A DNA stretch of 64,000 nt from NCBI GenBank assembly GCA_036268875.1, contig DATATI010000072.1, forward strand, positions 52,851 to 116,850, written 5' to 3'. Below are positions 51,536-61,260 of the stretch, in pieces (the first letter of the stretch is position 1; every line of letters starts with the position of its first letter). The position numbers and the translations under genes are program-made. Source of the DNA: Polyangia bacterium (lineage in GTDB: Bacteria; Myxococcota_A; Polyangia; Fen-1088). The notes under the pieces are model-generated. The model was not told where the DNA came from. It saw nothing but the letters and a program-made list of their open reading frames with translations, and did no database searches.

Positions 51536-54500
51536 ATGCCCAAGCGGAACGACATCAAGACGGTGATGCTGATCGGGTCCGGCCCGATCGTGATCGGACA
51601 GGCCTGCGAATTCGACTACTCGGGGACGCAGGGCGTGAAGGCCCTCAAAGAAGAGGGCTACCGCGTGGTGCTGGTGAACTCCAACCCGGCCACCATCATG
51701 ACCGACCCCGAGCTGGCCGACCGCACCTACGTCGAACCGCTGACCGTCGACGTCTTGACCAGCGTCATCGAACGCGAGCGCCCGGACGCGCTGCTGCCCA
51801 CGCTGGGCGGGCAGACCGCGCTGAACCTGGCCATCGAGCTGCACAAGGCCGGCGTGCTGGCCAAGTACGGCGTCAAGCTGATCGGCGCCCAGATCGAAGC
51901 CATCGAAAAAGCCGAGGACCGCGAGCTGTTCAAGCAGGCAATGCAAAAAATCGGGCTGTCGGTGCCCTTGTCCGGTTACGCCCACTCGCTGACCGAGGCG
52001 CGGGCGATCCAGGCCCAGCTGGCGGCGGACACCGGCGTCGGGTACCCGGTGATCTTGCGGCCGTCGTTCACGCTGGGCGGCTCGGGCGCCGCCATCGCCT
52101 GGAACGCGCAGGAGTTCGACGACAAGGTGAGCTGGGGCCTGCAGCAAAGCCCACGCGGCGAGGTGCTGGTCGAGCAGTCGGTGCTGGGCTGGAAGGAATA
52201 CGAGCTTGAGGTGATGCGCGACAGCGCCGACAACGCCGTCATCATCTGCAGCATCGAAAACTTTGACCCGATGGGCGTGCACACCGGCGATTCCATCACC
52301 ATCGCCCCGGCCATGACCCTCACCGACAAGGAGTACCAGATCATGCGCGACGCCGCGCTGGCGGTGATCCGCGAGATCGGCGTCGAGACCGGCGGGTCGA
52401 ACATCCAGTTCGCCGTCAATCCCCAGAACGGCAAGATGATCGTCATCGAGATGAACCCGCGCGTCTCGCGTTCGAGCGCCCTGGCCTCGAAGGCCACCGG
52501 GTTTCCCATCGCCAAGATCGCCACCAAGCTGGCCATCGGTTACACGCTGCCCGAGGTGCCGAACGACATCACCCGCGAGACGCCGGCCTGCTTCGAGCCG
52601 ACCATCGACTACGTGGTCACCAAGGTGCCGCGCTTCGCCTTCGAGAAATTTCCCGGCGCCGACAGCGAGCTTGGCCCGCAGATGAAGTCCGTCGGCGAGG
52701 TGATGGCCATCGGCCGCACCTTCAAGGAGTCTTTCGGCAAGGCGCTGCGCTCGCTGGAGATCGGCCGGTGGGGGTTGGATCTGGATCGGGTTCCGCCGCT
52801 CGAGGATTTGAAGCGGGCCATCGTGCGGCCGGGACCCGATCGCTTGTGGCAGCTGGCCGAGGCGATGCGCGCGGGTCTGTCCAACGCCGAAGCGTTCGAG
52901 CTGACCAAGATCGATCCCTGGTTTCTGGCTCACCTGCGGCAGATGCTGGACGAGGACGAGGCGGCGCGGATAGACGGTGCGAAGCTGGGCGAAAGGGCCC
53001 TGGACGACGGCGTGTCGCTGGCCCGGCGCAAGCGCCTCGGCCTGTCAGACCGGCGGCTGATGAAGCTTTACGGCGTGTCCGAGGAGGCCGTCCGCCAGGC
53101 CCGGCTCAAGCATGGCGTGCGGCCGGTCTTCAAGCGCGTCGACACCTGCGCCGCCGAATTCGAGGCCCACACGCCGTACATGTACTCGACGTACGAGACG
53201 CCCACCGAGGAGTCCGTCGACGGCCAGCCGCTGACCGCCGTCGAGACCGAGTGCCGGCCGACGCAAAAGAAGAAGATCGCCATCCTGGGCGGCGGCCCCA
53301 ACCGCATCGGCCAGGGGATCGAGTTCGATTACTGCTGCGTCCACGCCGTGCAAGCGCTGCGCGAAGACGGCTACGAGACCATCATGATCAACTGCAACCC
53401 TGAAACCGTCTCGACCGATTACGACACGGCCGATCGGTTGTACTTCGAGCCGCTGACCCGCGAGGATGTTCTGGAGATCCTGGACGCCGAGAAGCCGGAA
53501 GGGATCATCGTGCAGTTCGGCGGGCAGACGCCGCTGCGCCTGGCGGTGCCGCTGATGAAGGCGGGCGTGAACCTGCTGGGCACCAGCGCCGACGCCATCG
53601 ATCGGGCGGAGGATCGCCAGCGCTTCGGCGAATTGTTGCGGAAGCTCGACCTGCGGGCGCCGGCCTGGGGCACGGCGCGGGGCCTCGGCGAGGCGCGCCA
53701 GATCGCCGACCGCATCGGGTACCCGGTGATGGTGCGACCGTCGTACGTTCTCGGCGGGCGAGCGATGGAGATCGTCCACGATCCGTCGGGCCTGGCCGAG
53801 TTCGTGCTGACCGCCATGGAGGCCTCGCGCCGCGAGAGCTTGTCAGCGCACGCGGGCGAGGAGGACGCGCCCATCCTGATCGATCAGTTCTTGCCCGACG
53901 CCATCGAGGTCGACGTCGACGTGGTGGCCGACGGCACCGATCAGGTGATCGGCGGCGTGATGGAACACATCGAAGAGGCGGGCGTGCACTCGGGCGATTC
54001 GGCGTGCAGCTTGCCGCCGTTCTCGCTGCCGCCGGAGACCGTCGAGGCGATCAAGACGCAAGCGAAGGCGCTGGCCCGGGAGCTCGGCGTGCGCGGCCTG
54101 ATGAACGTACAGTTCGCCGTGCCGCGCGACGGGCGCGGCATCTTCATCCTTGAGGTGAACCCCCGCGCCTCGCGCACGGTGCCGTTCGTGTCCAAGGTGA
54201 CCGGCGTGCCGCTGGCCAAGGTGGCGGCGCGCATCGCCGTCGGCAAGACGTTAAAAGAGATGGGCATCCGCGAGGTCACGCACAAGCACGTGGCCGTCAA
54301 GGAAGCGGTCTTCCCCTTCGCGAAGTTCGCCGGCGTGGACACGCTGCTGGGCCCGGAGATGCGCTCGACCGGCGAGGTGATGGGCATCGACAAGACCTTC
54401 GCCGCCGCTTTCGGCAAAAGCCAGATCGGCGCCGGCACCAAGCTGCCCAGCAGCGGCCGGGTGTTTCTGTCGGTGCAGGACAGTGACAAGGGGGGCGCGG

Positions 54501-54853
54501 TGGCCGTGGTGAAAGGTCTCAAGGACCTGGGCTTTGAAGTGGTGGCCACCGCCGGCACGCACGCTTACCTGGCATCGGCGGGCGTCGAGGTGGAACGCGT
54601 GAACAAGGTGCGCGAGGGCCGGCCGCACATCATCGACCGCATGCTGGACGGCGACATCCAGATCGTCGTCAACACCACCGCCGGCGCGGTGGCGATCAAG
54701 GATTCCTTTCCGATCCGCCGCACCGCGCTGGTGCGCGGCATTCCGTATTACACGACTTTGTCGGCCGCGCGGGCGATGGTGGGCGCGCTGGCCGAGCTGC
54801 GGTCGGGGCGGATGAGCGTTCGTTCACTGCAGGAGTACCAGAGCGATGGCTAA
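51536..54853 (+). CDS. carB: Carbamoyl-phosphate synthase large subunit
   Basis: 1105 residues, within the normal range. Two homologous ATP-grasp halves: [19 protein letters not shown] near the start and [19 protein letters not shown] from about 580; each has a [12 protein letters not shown] or [12 protein letters not shown] loop and a [20 protein letters not shown] or [19 protein letters not shown] loop. MGS allosteric domain about 965-1090. Makes carbamoyl phosphate for arginine and pyrimidine synthesis, with the small subunit CarA not in the window. Its end overlaps greA by 8 bases. Confidence 0.97.
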   Translation: MPKRNDIKTVMLIGSGPIVIGQACEFDYSGTQGVKALKEEGYRVVLVNSNPATIMTDPELADRTYVEPLTVDVLTSVIERERPDALLPTLGGQTALNLAIELHKAGVLAKYGVKLIGAQIEAIEKAEDRELFKQAMQKIGLSVPLSGYAHSLTEARAIQAQLAADTGVGYPVILRPSFTLGGSGAAIAWNAQEFDDKVSWGLQQSPRGEVLVEQSVLGWKEYELEVMRDSADNAVIICSIENFDPMGVHTGDSITIAPAMTLTDKEYQIMRDAALAVIREIGVETGGSNIQFAVNPQNGKMIVIEMNPRVSRSSALASKATGFPIAKIATKLAIGYTLPEVPNDITRETPACFEPTIDYVVTKVPRFAFEKFPGADSELGPQMKSVGEVMAIGRTFKESFGKALRSLEIGRWGLDLDRVPPLEDLKRAIVRPGPDRLWQLAEAMRAGLSNAEAFELTKIDPWFLAHLRQMLDEDEAARIDGAKLGERALDDGVSLARRKRLGLSDRRLMKLYGVSEEAVRQARLKHGVRPVFKRVDTCAAEFEAHTPYMYSTYETPTEESVDGQPLTAVETECRPTQKKKIAILGGGPNRIGQGIEFDYCCVHAVQALREDGYETIMINCNPETVSTDYDTADRLYFEPLTREDVLEILDAEKPEGIIVQFGGQTPLRLAVPLMKAGVNLLGTSADAIDRAEDRQRFGELLRKLDLRAPAWGTARGLGEARQIADRIGYPVMVRPSYVLGGRAMEIVHDPSGLAEFVLTAMEASRRESLSAHAGEEDAPILIDQFLPDAIEVDVDVVADGTDQVIGGVMEHIEEAGVHSGDSACSLPPFSLPPETVEAIKTQAKALARELGVRGLMNVQFAVPRDGRGIFILEVNPRASRTVPFVSKVTGVPLAKVAARIAVGKTLKEMGIREVTHKHVAVKEAVFPFAKFAGVDTLLGPEMRSTGEVMGIDKTFAAAFGKSQIGAGTKLPSSGRVFLSVQDSDKGGAVAVVKGLKDLGFEVVATAGTHAYLASAGVEVERVNKVREGRPHIIDRMLDGDIQIVVNTTAGAVAIKDSFPIRRTALVRGIPYYTTLSAARAMVGALAELRSGRMSVRSLQEYQSDG

Positions 54854-55328
54854 ATACCCGTTAACGCCACGCGGACAGCAAACCCTGCGCGAAGAATTGA
54901 AACGCCTGCGCGAGGTCGAACGCCCGAAGAACGTTCTCGACATCGAAGAGGCGCGCGCCCACGGCGATCTGCGCGAAAACGCCGAATTTCACGCGGCCAA
55001 GGAGAGACAGGGTTTCATTGAAGGACGCTCGCGCGATATCGATTCCATCTTGGCCCAGGCCGAGGTGATCGATCCGGGCAAGCTATCGGGCGAGCGGGTG
55101 GTCTTCGGCGCCACGGTCAGACTGACCGACACCGACAGCGGCGACGAGAGCACCTATTCGATCGTCGGCGACTTCGAAGCGGACATCAAACTGGGGCGCA
55201 TCGCCATCTCGGCGCCGCTGGCCCGGGCCCTCATCGGGAAAGATCAGGGCGACACTGTCACCCTGCGGACGGCCAAGGGCTCGCGCGAATATCAGATCAG
55301 CGAAGTGCGGTTCGAGCCGCAGGAGTAG
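54846..55328 (+). CDS. greA: Transcription elongation factor GreA
   Basis: 160 residues, normal. N-terminal coiled coil with [35 protein letters not shown], including the acidic ARAHGDL.ENAEF tip that enters the polymerase channel, then an FKBP-like C-terminal domain ([24 protein letters not shown]). Stimulates transcript cleavage by stalled RNA polymerase. ATG 54846 lies inside the last codons of carB, so the two are probably translated from one transcript. Confidence 0.96.
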   Translation: MAKYPLTPRGQQTLREELKRLREVERPKNVLDIEEARAHGDLRENAEFHAAKERQGFIEGRSRDIDSILAQAEVIDPGKLSGERVVFGATVRLTDTDSGDESTYSIVGDFEADIKLGRIAISAPLARALIGKDQGDTVTLRTAKGSREYQISEVRFEPQE

Positions 55329-55358
55329 TGCGCTATCGCGGGTGGTGCGTGATTGCGT

Positions 55359-55376
55359 GGCGAAGTCGGCTTCGCC
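55359..55376. other. Short stem-loop after greA
   Basis: Seven-base perfect stem (GGCGAAG/CTTCGCC) with a four-base loop 30 bases past the greA stop. No T-run follows, so it is not a classical intrinsic terminator; a partial second copy (CGCTTCGCC) follows directly. May limit 3' decay or be part of the adjacent repeat. Confidence 0.5.
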
Positions 55377-55444
55377 ATCGCGCTTCGCCTATACCAACGA
55401 TTGAGCGGTGGATCCGGATCCGTTCGATACACACGACCGTCGCT

Positions 55445-55653
55445 CTTGTTGCCAGCCGGCGCAGCGTGGGCGGGTGGCGCGGAGTCGAGGGGACCCAGCG
55501 GGTTGGCTCGTCGGGCCGCGTCCCTCGGCGCCACGAATTCAGAGGTCGCGTGGTCTAGGATCACGAACGCCAGCCCGACGAGCCAACCCGCTGGGAAGGC
55601 GTCCACGCAGTGACAGGACCCACCCACGCGTAGCCGGCGCACGCCGCAACAAG
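55445..55653. repeat. 209-bp inverted-repeat element
   Basis: Two arms of 71 and 80 bases face each other around a 58-base centre. The inner 22 bases are perfectly inverted (55494-55515 against 55574-55595). Outer parts are partly conserved: an 8-base perfect end (CTTGTTGC at 55445 with GCAACAAG at 55646-55653), a GCCGGC block and a GCGTGGG-GGGT block (one mismatch). No ORF inside looks real. It looks like two inverted copies of one dispersed repeat, or a small non-autonomous transposon-like element. Confidence 0.7.
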
Positions 55654-55666
55654 CTTGCCTGACTGG

Positions 55667-56854
55667 TTAGTGCGCGCCCGCGGTGCGAAGAGGGCGGAAG
55701 AACGCGCGGATCTCGTCGACCAGTAACTCGGGCTCTTCCATGGCCGCGAAGTGTCCGCCGCGCGGCATGACGGTCCAGCGCTGGACGTCGTAGAACCGGC
55801 GGGCCCACTCCTCGGGCGGGTTCGAGAGATCTTTCGGAAACAGCGCGAACCCGGCCGGGACCTTCGCGCCATGGGTCCACTCCTTGGCCCTCTCCACGAT
55901 CCAGCGCAGCACGCTGGCATGCAGCAGATCGTAGTACGGCAGGAACGATGAGCCGATGGTCTCGGTCACCCAATAGGTCGTCACGTTGGTCAGCAGTTCG
56001 TCCTTGGTGAAGCGCCGTTCGACGCGGTCACCACAATCGCTCCAGCGCTGGAATTTTTCCACCAGCCAGGCGGCCAAACCAACCGGCGAATCGTTCAACG
56101 AATCAGCCAGTGTTTGCGGGCGTGAACCTTGAATCATCGCGTACGCCCCTTGGCGCATCGGGAACTGCTGGTTGGCGTCCAGGAAGGCATCTTCGGCTGG
56201 GCTGGGATCGGCCGGACGCTGGAAGGCGTGCCAGAACGGGACGTCGGTCAGGTGAATACCGACCACGCACGAGGGATGACTGCGCGCCAGGTGTTCAGTG
56301 ACAGTGCTGCCCCAGTCGCCGCCGTGCGCGCCGAAGCGCTGGTAACCGAGCTCGTCGGTCATCAGCTTGTGCCACAGATCGCCGACGTGAAAGATGCCGC
56401 CGGCTTTCTTGCTGTTCGGCGGGTCGGAGAAGGCATAGCCCGGCAGGCTGGGCACCACGACGTCGAACGCGTCGCGCGCGTCGCCGCCGTGCGCCGCCGG
56501 GTTCGTCAGCAACGGGATCACCTTCAAGAAGCGCAGGAACGAATCCGGAAAACCGTGCGTCAGCAGCAACGGCAGCGGCGCCGGCCCCTGCCCGCGCTGG
56601 TGAATGAAGTGCACGGCGGCATCGCCGATGGTGGCGCGAAACTGGGGATGGCGATTGATCAGCGCCTCCTGCTCCCGCCAGTTGAAGTTCAGGCGCCAGT
56701 AGGCGATGAGCTCTCGCAAATAGTGCGGGTTCATCCCGGCGTCCCAGGTGTCGGCGCCCTGCCCTTCGGGGTCGAGGCGCGCGCTTGCCAGCCGCGACGC
56801 CAGATCGTCCAGCGTGGCCTGCGGAACGGCGACTTCAAAAGGCTGGAGCGACAT
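55667..56854 (-). CDS. Epoxide hydrolase family protein (second of a tandem pair)
   Basis: ATG 56854 gives 395 residues. Epoxide-hydrolase N-terminal region then an alpha/beta-hydrolase: oxyanion LLTHGFPDS, VVVPSLPGYAFS, nucleophile Asp in AHGGDWGSTV, and catalytic His in MPRGGHFAAMEEPE. Its start overlaps the upstream paralogue by 20 bases, so coupled translation is likely. Hydrolyses an epoxide to a diol via an alkyl-enzyme ester; substrate unknown. Confidence 0.9.
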   Translation of the reverse strand: MSLQPFEVAVPQATLDDLASRLASARLDPEGQGADTWDAGMNPHYLRELIAYWRLNFNWREQEALINRHPQFRATIGDAAVHFIHQRGQGPAPLPLLLTHGFPDSFLRFLKVIPLLTNPAAHGGDARDAFDVVVPSLPGYAFSDPPNSKKAGGIFHVGDLWHKLMTDELGYQRFGAHGGDWGSTVTEHLARSHPSCVVGIHLTDVPFWHAFQRPADPSPAEDAFLDANQQFPMRQGAYAMIQGSRPQTLADSLNDSPVGLAAWLVEKFQRWSDCGDRVERRFTKDELLTNVTTYWVTETIGSSFLPYYDLLHASVLRWIVERAKEWTHGAKVPAGFALFPKDLSNPPEEWARRFYDVQRWTVMPRGGHFAAMEEPELLVDEIRAFFRPLRTAGAH

Positions 56855-58061
56855 GAGGGATGGCCAGCGGGTCAACGGGCTGCGGTTCAGCCCGGCCTTG
56901 GGGAGCGTTTAGAGATTGGAAAAAATCGATGACGTCGTCGGCATAAAGCTCGGGTTGTTCCAGGGCGGCGAAATGTCCGCCCTGCGGCATTGCCGTCCAT
57001 TGGCGCACGTTCAACGTGCGCTCGGCGAAGCGACGTGGCGGGATGCCGCCGAGGTCTTTCGGAAACAGCGCCAGCCCGACCGGGACCTCCACCCGATCGG
57101 CCGCCGTCAGCGATGGCGCGCGCGCCTCGGTGTAGTAATTGAAGATCGACGCGCCGATGGTTTGCGTCACCCAGTACAGCATGATGTTTGTCAGCAGGTC
57201 GTCCTTGCCGATCAGCTGATCCAGCGGACCATCGACCCAGGAATGAAAGCGGTCGACAATCCACGAAGCCAAACCCACCGGCGAATCGTTGAGCCCGGCG
57301 GCCAGGCTGCGCGGCCCGGTCATCTGCACCAGGGCATAAGCGCCGTCGGCCATCCGCGCCTTGTTCAGGCCGTCCAAATATTTGTGTTCGGCCTTGGAGA
57401 CTTTTGCCGGGTCGACATTGAAGGCGTGCCAGCCGAGATCGGTGAGGTGAATGCCGATCACCGACTCTGGATGTTCGATGGCCAGGATCTGCGCCAGGAC
57501 GCTGCCGCCATCGCCGCCGGCCACCGCGAACCTTTGATAGCCCAGGATGACCGTCATGAGACGCCAGATCAGGTTGGCGCTGGCCCGCGCTGACTGGTCG
57601 CGGTTGACGCGGGGGACGGCGCCGGTGAAGGCGAAGCCCGGCAGCGAGGGAACCACCACGTCGAAGGATTCGCCGGCGAGTTCACCGGGCTCCTCGCCTT
57701 CTTCGTCGGGGTTGGCAAAGCGCGGGATCACCTTGTGAAAACGATGGAACGAATCCGGCCAACCGTGCAGCAGCAGCAGCGGTGTGCGCCGCGCGCCGCG
57801 TCCCTGAACGTGCACGAAATGAAGGCGCGCGCCGGCGACCTCGGCCGTGAACTGCGGCAGCGCGTTCAGCTTGGCTTCTTCGGCCCGCCAGTCATATCGG
57901 GTCAGCCAATGATCGACCAGGTCGCGCAGGTAGCGGTCGCTGGTGCCAGCTTGCCAGGCCGCCGACTCGCCCCTGGTCGTCCAGCGGGTCCGTCGCAGCC
58001 GCGCGAACAGATCGTCGAGCACCGCCTGCTCGACCTGGATTCGAAAAGGCCTGACGTCCAT
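56835..58061 (-). CDS. Epoxide hydrolase family protein (first of a tandem pair)
   Basis: 408 residues with the same layout as its neighbour: LLLHGWPDSFHRFHKVIP, VVVPSLPGFAFT, GGDGG elbow, and MPQGGHFAALEQPE carrying the catalytic His. The nucleophile elbow reads GGDGGS where the family and its neighbour have GGDWGS; the Asp remains but the Trp, which usually backs the oxyanion site, is Gly. Activity may be altered. Clear paralogue from duplication; overlaps the next gene by 20 bases. Confidence 0.88.
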   Translation of the reverse strand: MDVRPFRIQVEQAVLDDLFARLRRTRWTTRGESAAWQAGTSDRYLRDLVDHWLTRYDWRAEEAKLNALPQFTAEVAGARLHFVHVQGRGARRTPLLLLHGWPDSFHRFHKVIPRFANPDEEGEEPGELAGESFDVVVPSLPGFAFTGAVPRVNRDQSARASANLIWRLMTVILGYQRFAVAGGDGGSVLAQILAIEHPESVIGIHLTDLGWHAFNVDPAKVSKAEHKYLDGLNKARMADGAYALVQMTGPRSLAAGLNDSPVGLASWIVDRFHSWVDGPLDQLIGKDDLLTNIMLYWVTQTIGASIFNYYTEARAPSLTAADRVEVPVGLALFPKDLGGIPPRRFAERTLNVRQWTAMPQGGHFAALEQPELYADDVIDFFQSLNAPQGRAEPQPVDPLAIPHVAPAF

Positions 58062-58161
58062 CCCACGTCAAAACCTAAATCTTGGCGCGCGTCCGTCAAC
58101 CGGCGTTCCGATCGCCTCGACCTTCCACGAAGGCCATTCGGCGAAGGCAATTTGGTGAAGG

Positions 58162-58548
58162 CTAGTCGGCGGCGGTCTCGGCGGGAGCAGCTTCGGTGGG
58201 GACGTCGGTGCTGGCATCTTCGGCGGTGTCGGCGGCGTCTTCGGCGGTGTCGGCGAACGCGCTGTCGCTGCTGGCGTCGGTCTCGTCGGTTTCGGCGGAC
58301 GCGGCGTCGGAAACATCCTCGCCTGCATCGGTCTCGCCGGTGTCAACCGGGGCGCCGGAATCGACTGGGGTGGTGTTTATCGGCGCGCAGATGCCGCCCC
58401 CGTTGTCGGCGGTGATGTTGCTGCAAAAATCGCCGTCCTGGCAGTCGCGGTTGACCTCGCAGCGATCGCCCGTGCCTTGTTTGCAGCCGCACACGAAAAC
58501 CGCCAGGGCGAAGGCGAAACCAGCGAAGGACAGCGAATGTCTGGCCAT
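58162..58548 (-). CDS. Small acidic lipoprotein with Ala/Asp/Glu repeats
   Basis: ATG 58548, 128 residues. Signal FAGFAFALAVFVCGC (lipobox), a short Cys-rich module (GDRCEVNRDCQDGDFCSN, GICAP), then a Pro/Asp/Glu/Ala/Thr tail with irregular repeats (DTAEDAADTAEDASTD). A much longer open frame continues upstream to 60285, but that is antisense to the peptidase gene and rejected. Divergent from the M2 peptidase, with 81 bases between starts. Exported anchor of unknown role. Confidence 0.75.
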   Translation of the reverse strand: MARHSLSFAGFAFALAVFVCGCKQGTGDRCEVNRDCQDGDFCSNITADNGGGICAPINTTPVDSGAPVDTGETDAGEDVSDAASAETDETDASSDSAFADTAEDAADTAEDASTDVPTEAAPAETAAD

Positions 58549-58629
58549 GGAAGACGGTTGGGTTAACACGTGACGTGAGATTCGTAAAGCGCCCTCCTGG
58601 TTGCCCGGAAAGTGGGATAGCGTGCGGCC

Positions 58630-60516
58630 ATGGCCCATTCCCCCGTCGCCAGCCGCCGCGGCCCGCTCTTCGGGGCGGTGCTGATGGTGCTGGGCATCGC
58701 CGCCGTCCCGCGCGCGGCCGTCCCGCAAGCGGCTGCGCCCAGCGAAAAGTCCGCCCCGCCAAAACGAGCGTCCGGCAAGAAGACCGCCGCCGAGAAGGAA
58801 GCCCAGACCTTCCTGGACACCGTCACGCCGCTGCTCTTGCCGGCGTCGACCACCTTCGCCCAGATCGACTGGGTCGCCGCCACCGACGCCACCGCCGACC
58901 ACGTCGCCGAACGCACCGGCGCCGGGCGCGTCACCGCCACGTTGACCGGCGCCAAGCTGATCATCGATCGCAGCAAGGCGCTGCTGGCGCGGGCCAAGGA
59001 TCTCGACGACCTGACGGCGCGACAGCTGCGCCGCCTGCTGCTGGCGGCGGCGGAGAACCCGGCCACCATCCCGGACGTGGTGGCCAAGCGTGTGGCCGCC
59101 GAATCCAAACAAGCCGGCCTGCTGGACAGCTATACGTTCTGCCTGAAGCCGAGGGCGGGCGGCGGCTGCGCGCGCCCCACCACCGCCAACGAGATCGACA
59201 ACCTGCTCCGGCGCTCGCGCGATCTGGGCGAGCGGCAGCGGGCCTGGAACGCCTCCAAGGAGATCGGCCGGCCGCTGAAACCGGGACTGGTCGAGCTGCA
59301 GACCCTGCGCAACCAGGTGGCGCGCGAGATGGGGTACGCGTCGTACTTCGCGCTGACCGTCGCCGACTATGAGATGACCGTCGACGAGATGATGACGCTG
59401 CTGGACGCCTCTTTGGAGACGACGCGGCCGCTGTTCGACGGCCTGCACTGCCTGGCCAAAAATATCCTGGCGGCGCGTTTCAAGCGGCCGGTCCCGCCGA
59501 CCACCATCCCCGCCCACTGGCTGGGCGATCGCTGGGCCCAGACCTGGCCGGGCCTGGTCGACGAGGTGAACCTGGACGCGCTGTTCAAAGGCGCCGCCCC
59601 CGAGACCATCGTCAAAAGCGCGGAGAGCTTTTACGTCTCGCTGGGCTTTCCCAAGCTGCCGGCGTCGTTCTGGGCGCAGTCGGATCTGTACCCTGTGCCG
59701 CCGTCGTCGCCGCGCAAGAAGAACGCCCATGCTTCGGCCTGGCACATCGACCACGCCCTGGATGTGCGTTCGCTGATGAGCGTCGAGCCGAACGCGCAGT
59801 GGTTCGAGACCGCCCACCATGAGCTCGGGCACATCTATTACTTCCTGTCGTACAGCACGCCCGACGTGCCGCCGCTGTTGCGCGAGGGCGCCAACCGCGC
59901 CTTTCACGAAGCGATCGGCGAGCTGGGAGCGCTGGCCAGCCAGGAGACGCCGTACCTGCTCAAGGTCGGCGTGCTGCCGCCCGGCAAGGAACCCGACCCG
60001 ACGCGCTGGCTGCTGCAGTCCGGCCTGGAGTCGATCGTGCTTCTGCAGTGGGCCGCCGGCACCGTCAGCCATTTCGAGCGCGACCTGTACCAGAATGATC
60101 TGCCGCCCGCCGACTGGCAGAAACGCTGGTGGGAATACGTCGCCCAGTACCAGGGCGTCGCCCCGCCCGCCCCGCGCCCCGACGACGCCTGCGACGCCTG
60201 CACCAAGACCCACCTCAGCGACGATCCGGCCCGTTATTACGATTATGCGCTGGCCACGCTGATCAAATTCCAGCTGCACGATCACATCTGCACGAAGATC
60301 CTCAAGCAGGACGTGCGCGCCTGCGATTATTCAGGCAGCAAAGAGGTCGGTGATTTTCTCCGCGGCATCATGAAGCTGGGCGCCACCCGCGACTGGCGGA
60401 CCGTCATCAAAGACGCCACCGGCGAAGCCATCTCGGCCCGCGCGATGATGTCGTTCTACGAGCCGCTGACCGCCGAGCTGGCCAAGCGCAACGCCGGCAA
60501 AGACTGCGTGCGCTAG
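58630..60516 (+). CDS. M2-family peptidyl-dipeptidase (ACE-like zinc peptidase)
   Basis: 628 residues. Signal-like N-terminus followed by a basic/Ala linker (about 30-55). Zinc site HHELGHIYY (HE-x-x-H) near residue 397 and the third ligand and general region in GANRAFHEAIGELG about 28 residues on, the distance seen in angiotensin-converting enzyme. Other ACE-like features: YYDYALATLIKFQLHDHI near the C-terminus. Likely a periplasmic metallopeptidase cleaving dipeptides from peptide C-termini. Substrate unknown. Confidence 0.88.
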   Translation: MAHSPVASRRGPLFGAVLMVLGIAAVPRAAVPQAAAPSEKSAPPKRASGKKTAAEKEAQTFLDTVTPLLLPASTTFAQIDWVAATDATADHVAERTGAGRVTATLTGAKLIIDRSKALLARAKDLDDLTARQLRRLLLAAAENPATIPDVVAKRVAAESKQAGLLDSYTFCLKPRAGGGCARPTTANEIDNLLRRSRDLGERQRAWNASKEIGRPLKPGLVELQTLRNQVAREMGYASYFALTVADYEMTVDEMMTLLDASLETTRPLFDGLHCLAKNILAARFKRPVPPTTIPAHWLGDRWAQTWPGLVDEVNLDALFKGAAPETIVKSAESFYVSLGFPKLPASFWAQSDLYPVPPSSPRKKNAHASAWHIDHALDVRSLMSVEPNAQWFETAHHELGHIYYFLSYSTPDVPPLLREGANRAFHEAIGELGALASQETPYLLKVGVLPPGKEPDPTRWLLQSGLESIVLLQWAAGTVSHFERDLYQNDLPPADWQKRWWEYVAQYQGVAPPAPRPDDACDACTKTHLSDDPARYYDYALATLIKFQLHDHICTKILKQDVRACDYSGSKEVGDFLRGIMKLGATRDWRTVIKDATGEAISARAMMSFYEPLTAELAKRNAGKDCVR

Positions 60517-60523
60517 CGCCCCG

Positions 60524-61228
60524 CTACGGCTGTATATCGTGGGCGGCCCTGACCCGCACCTGGATCGCTTGCAGCTCGGTCAGGGTGTCTTCAAAGACCG
60601 CCTTCATCATTTCGGCCTGGCCGGTGGCCTGGTCCACGTCGGTGCCGCCGCTTTTTCCCAGGCCGGCGACGAATTCATTTACCTGCTTGAGGTCGTCTTT
60701 GGCCACTTCGATGTAGTCAGTGATGCAATTGCTCAGGCGAAAGCGCAGCCGGCCAAGATAGGTGCTGTGCGGCTGGGTGGCGTAGTTTCCGCGCCCCGGG
60801 TAAAGACCCTGCACATAAAGCTCCATCGAGCCGCCATTCATCAAGGCGTTATAGGCGACCGGCCATTTGTCCCAGAGCTGTTCGAACGTGGCCGACGTGC
60901 CGGCTTCGATCGTCGAATACGCGGCAAAGTCGGCCGGCACCGCCGTCAGCCTTCCGTTCACCACCTCGTGATTGGTCGAGCGATGAAACGATCCGGCGTC
61001 GCCGCCACCCATCACGTTGCCAGGATTATTGCCCGCCGGGTCGATGGTGTAACCGGCCTGTTCGGCCAACCACTGCGACAGGATCAGCAAGAACCGATAA
61101 TCCAGATACAGCGGATCGCGGGCCGTGCTGCGTTTTTCGATTTCGCGGGTCAACAGATTGGCCAGCGCCTTTAACAGATCTTTCTTCTTACGGACATTCG
61201 TTCGCAACGACCAGTGCTCAAGCCCCAT
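60524..61228 (-). CDS. Glucosaminidase/lysozyme-like protein
   Basis: ATG 61228 chosen, as the frame is open to 61594 in antisense sequence. 234 residues. Pattern like the FlgJ/glucosaminidase class: LLILSQWLAEQAGYTIDPAGNNPGNVMGGG, FAAYSTIEAGTSATFEQLWDKWPVAYNALMNG, ELYVQGLYPGRGNYATQPHSTYLGRLRFRLSN. The expected acidic residue near the start of the fold (AEQAG) is plausible. Function (cell-wall cutting) is inferred from pattern memory, so moderate. It follows the broken GH3 gene by 32 bases on the same strand. Confidence 0.6.
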   Translation of the reverse strand: MGLEHWSLRTNVRKKKDLLKALANLLTREIEKRSTARDPLYLDYRFLLILSQWLAEQAGYTIDPAGNNPGNVMGGGDAGSFHRSTNHEVVNGRLTAVPADFAAYSTIEAGTSATFEQLWDKWPVAYNALMNGGSMELYVQGLYPGRGNYATQPHSTYLGRLRFRLSNCITDYIEVAKDDLKQVNEFVAGLGKSGGTDVDQATGQAEMMKAVFEDTLTELQAIQVRVRAAHDIQP

Positions 61229-61260
61229 GACAGTCCCCCTCGTTTCAATCAGTCCACCCG

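Noticed and set aside
50711..52933. 740-residue minus-strand ORF over the HEAT and carB genes
   Set aside because: Antisense to two genes with strong motifs; composition typical of high-GC shadow frames.
55359..55376. Stem-loop after greA as a terminator
   Set aside because: No T-run follows it, so I list it only as a stem-loop.
58549..60285. Upstream extension of the small acidic lipoprotein to 707 residues
   Set aside because: The extension is antisense to the M2 peptidase; ATG 58548 gives a normal lipoprotein.
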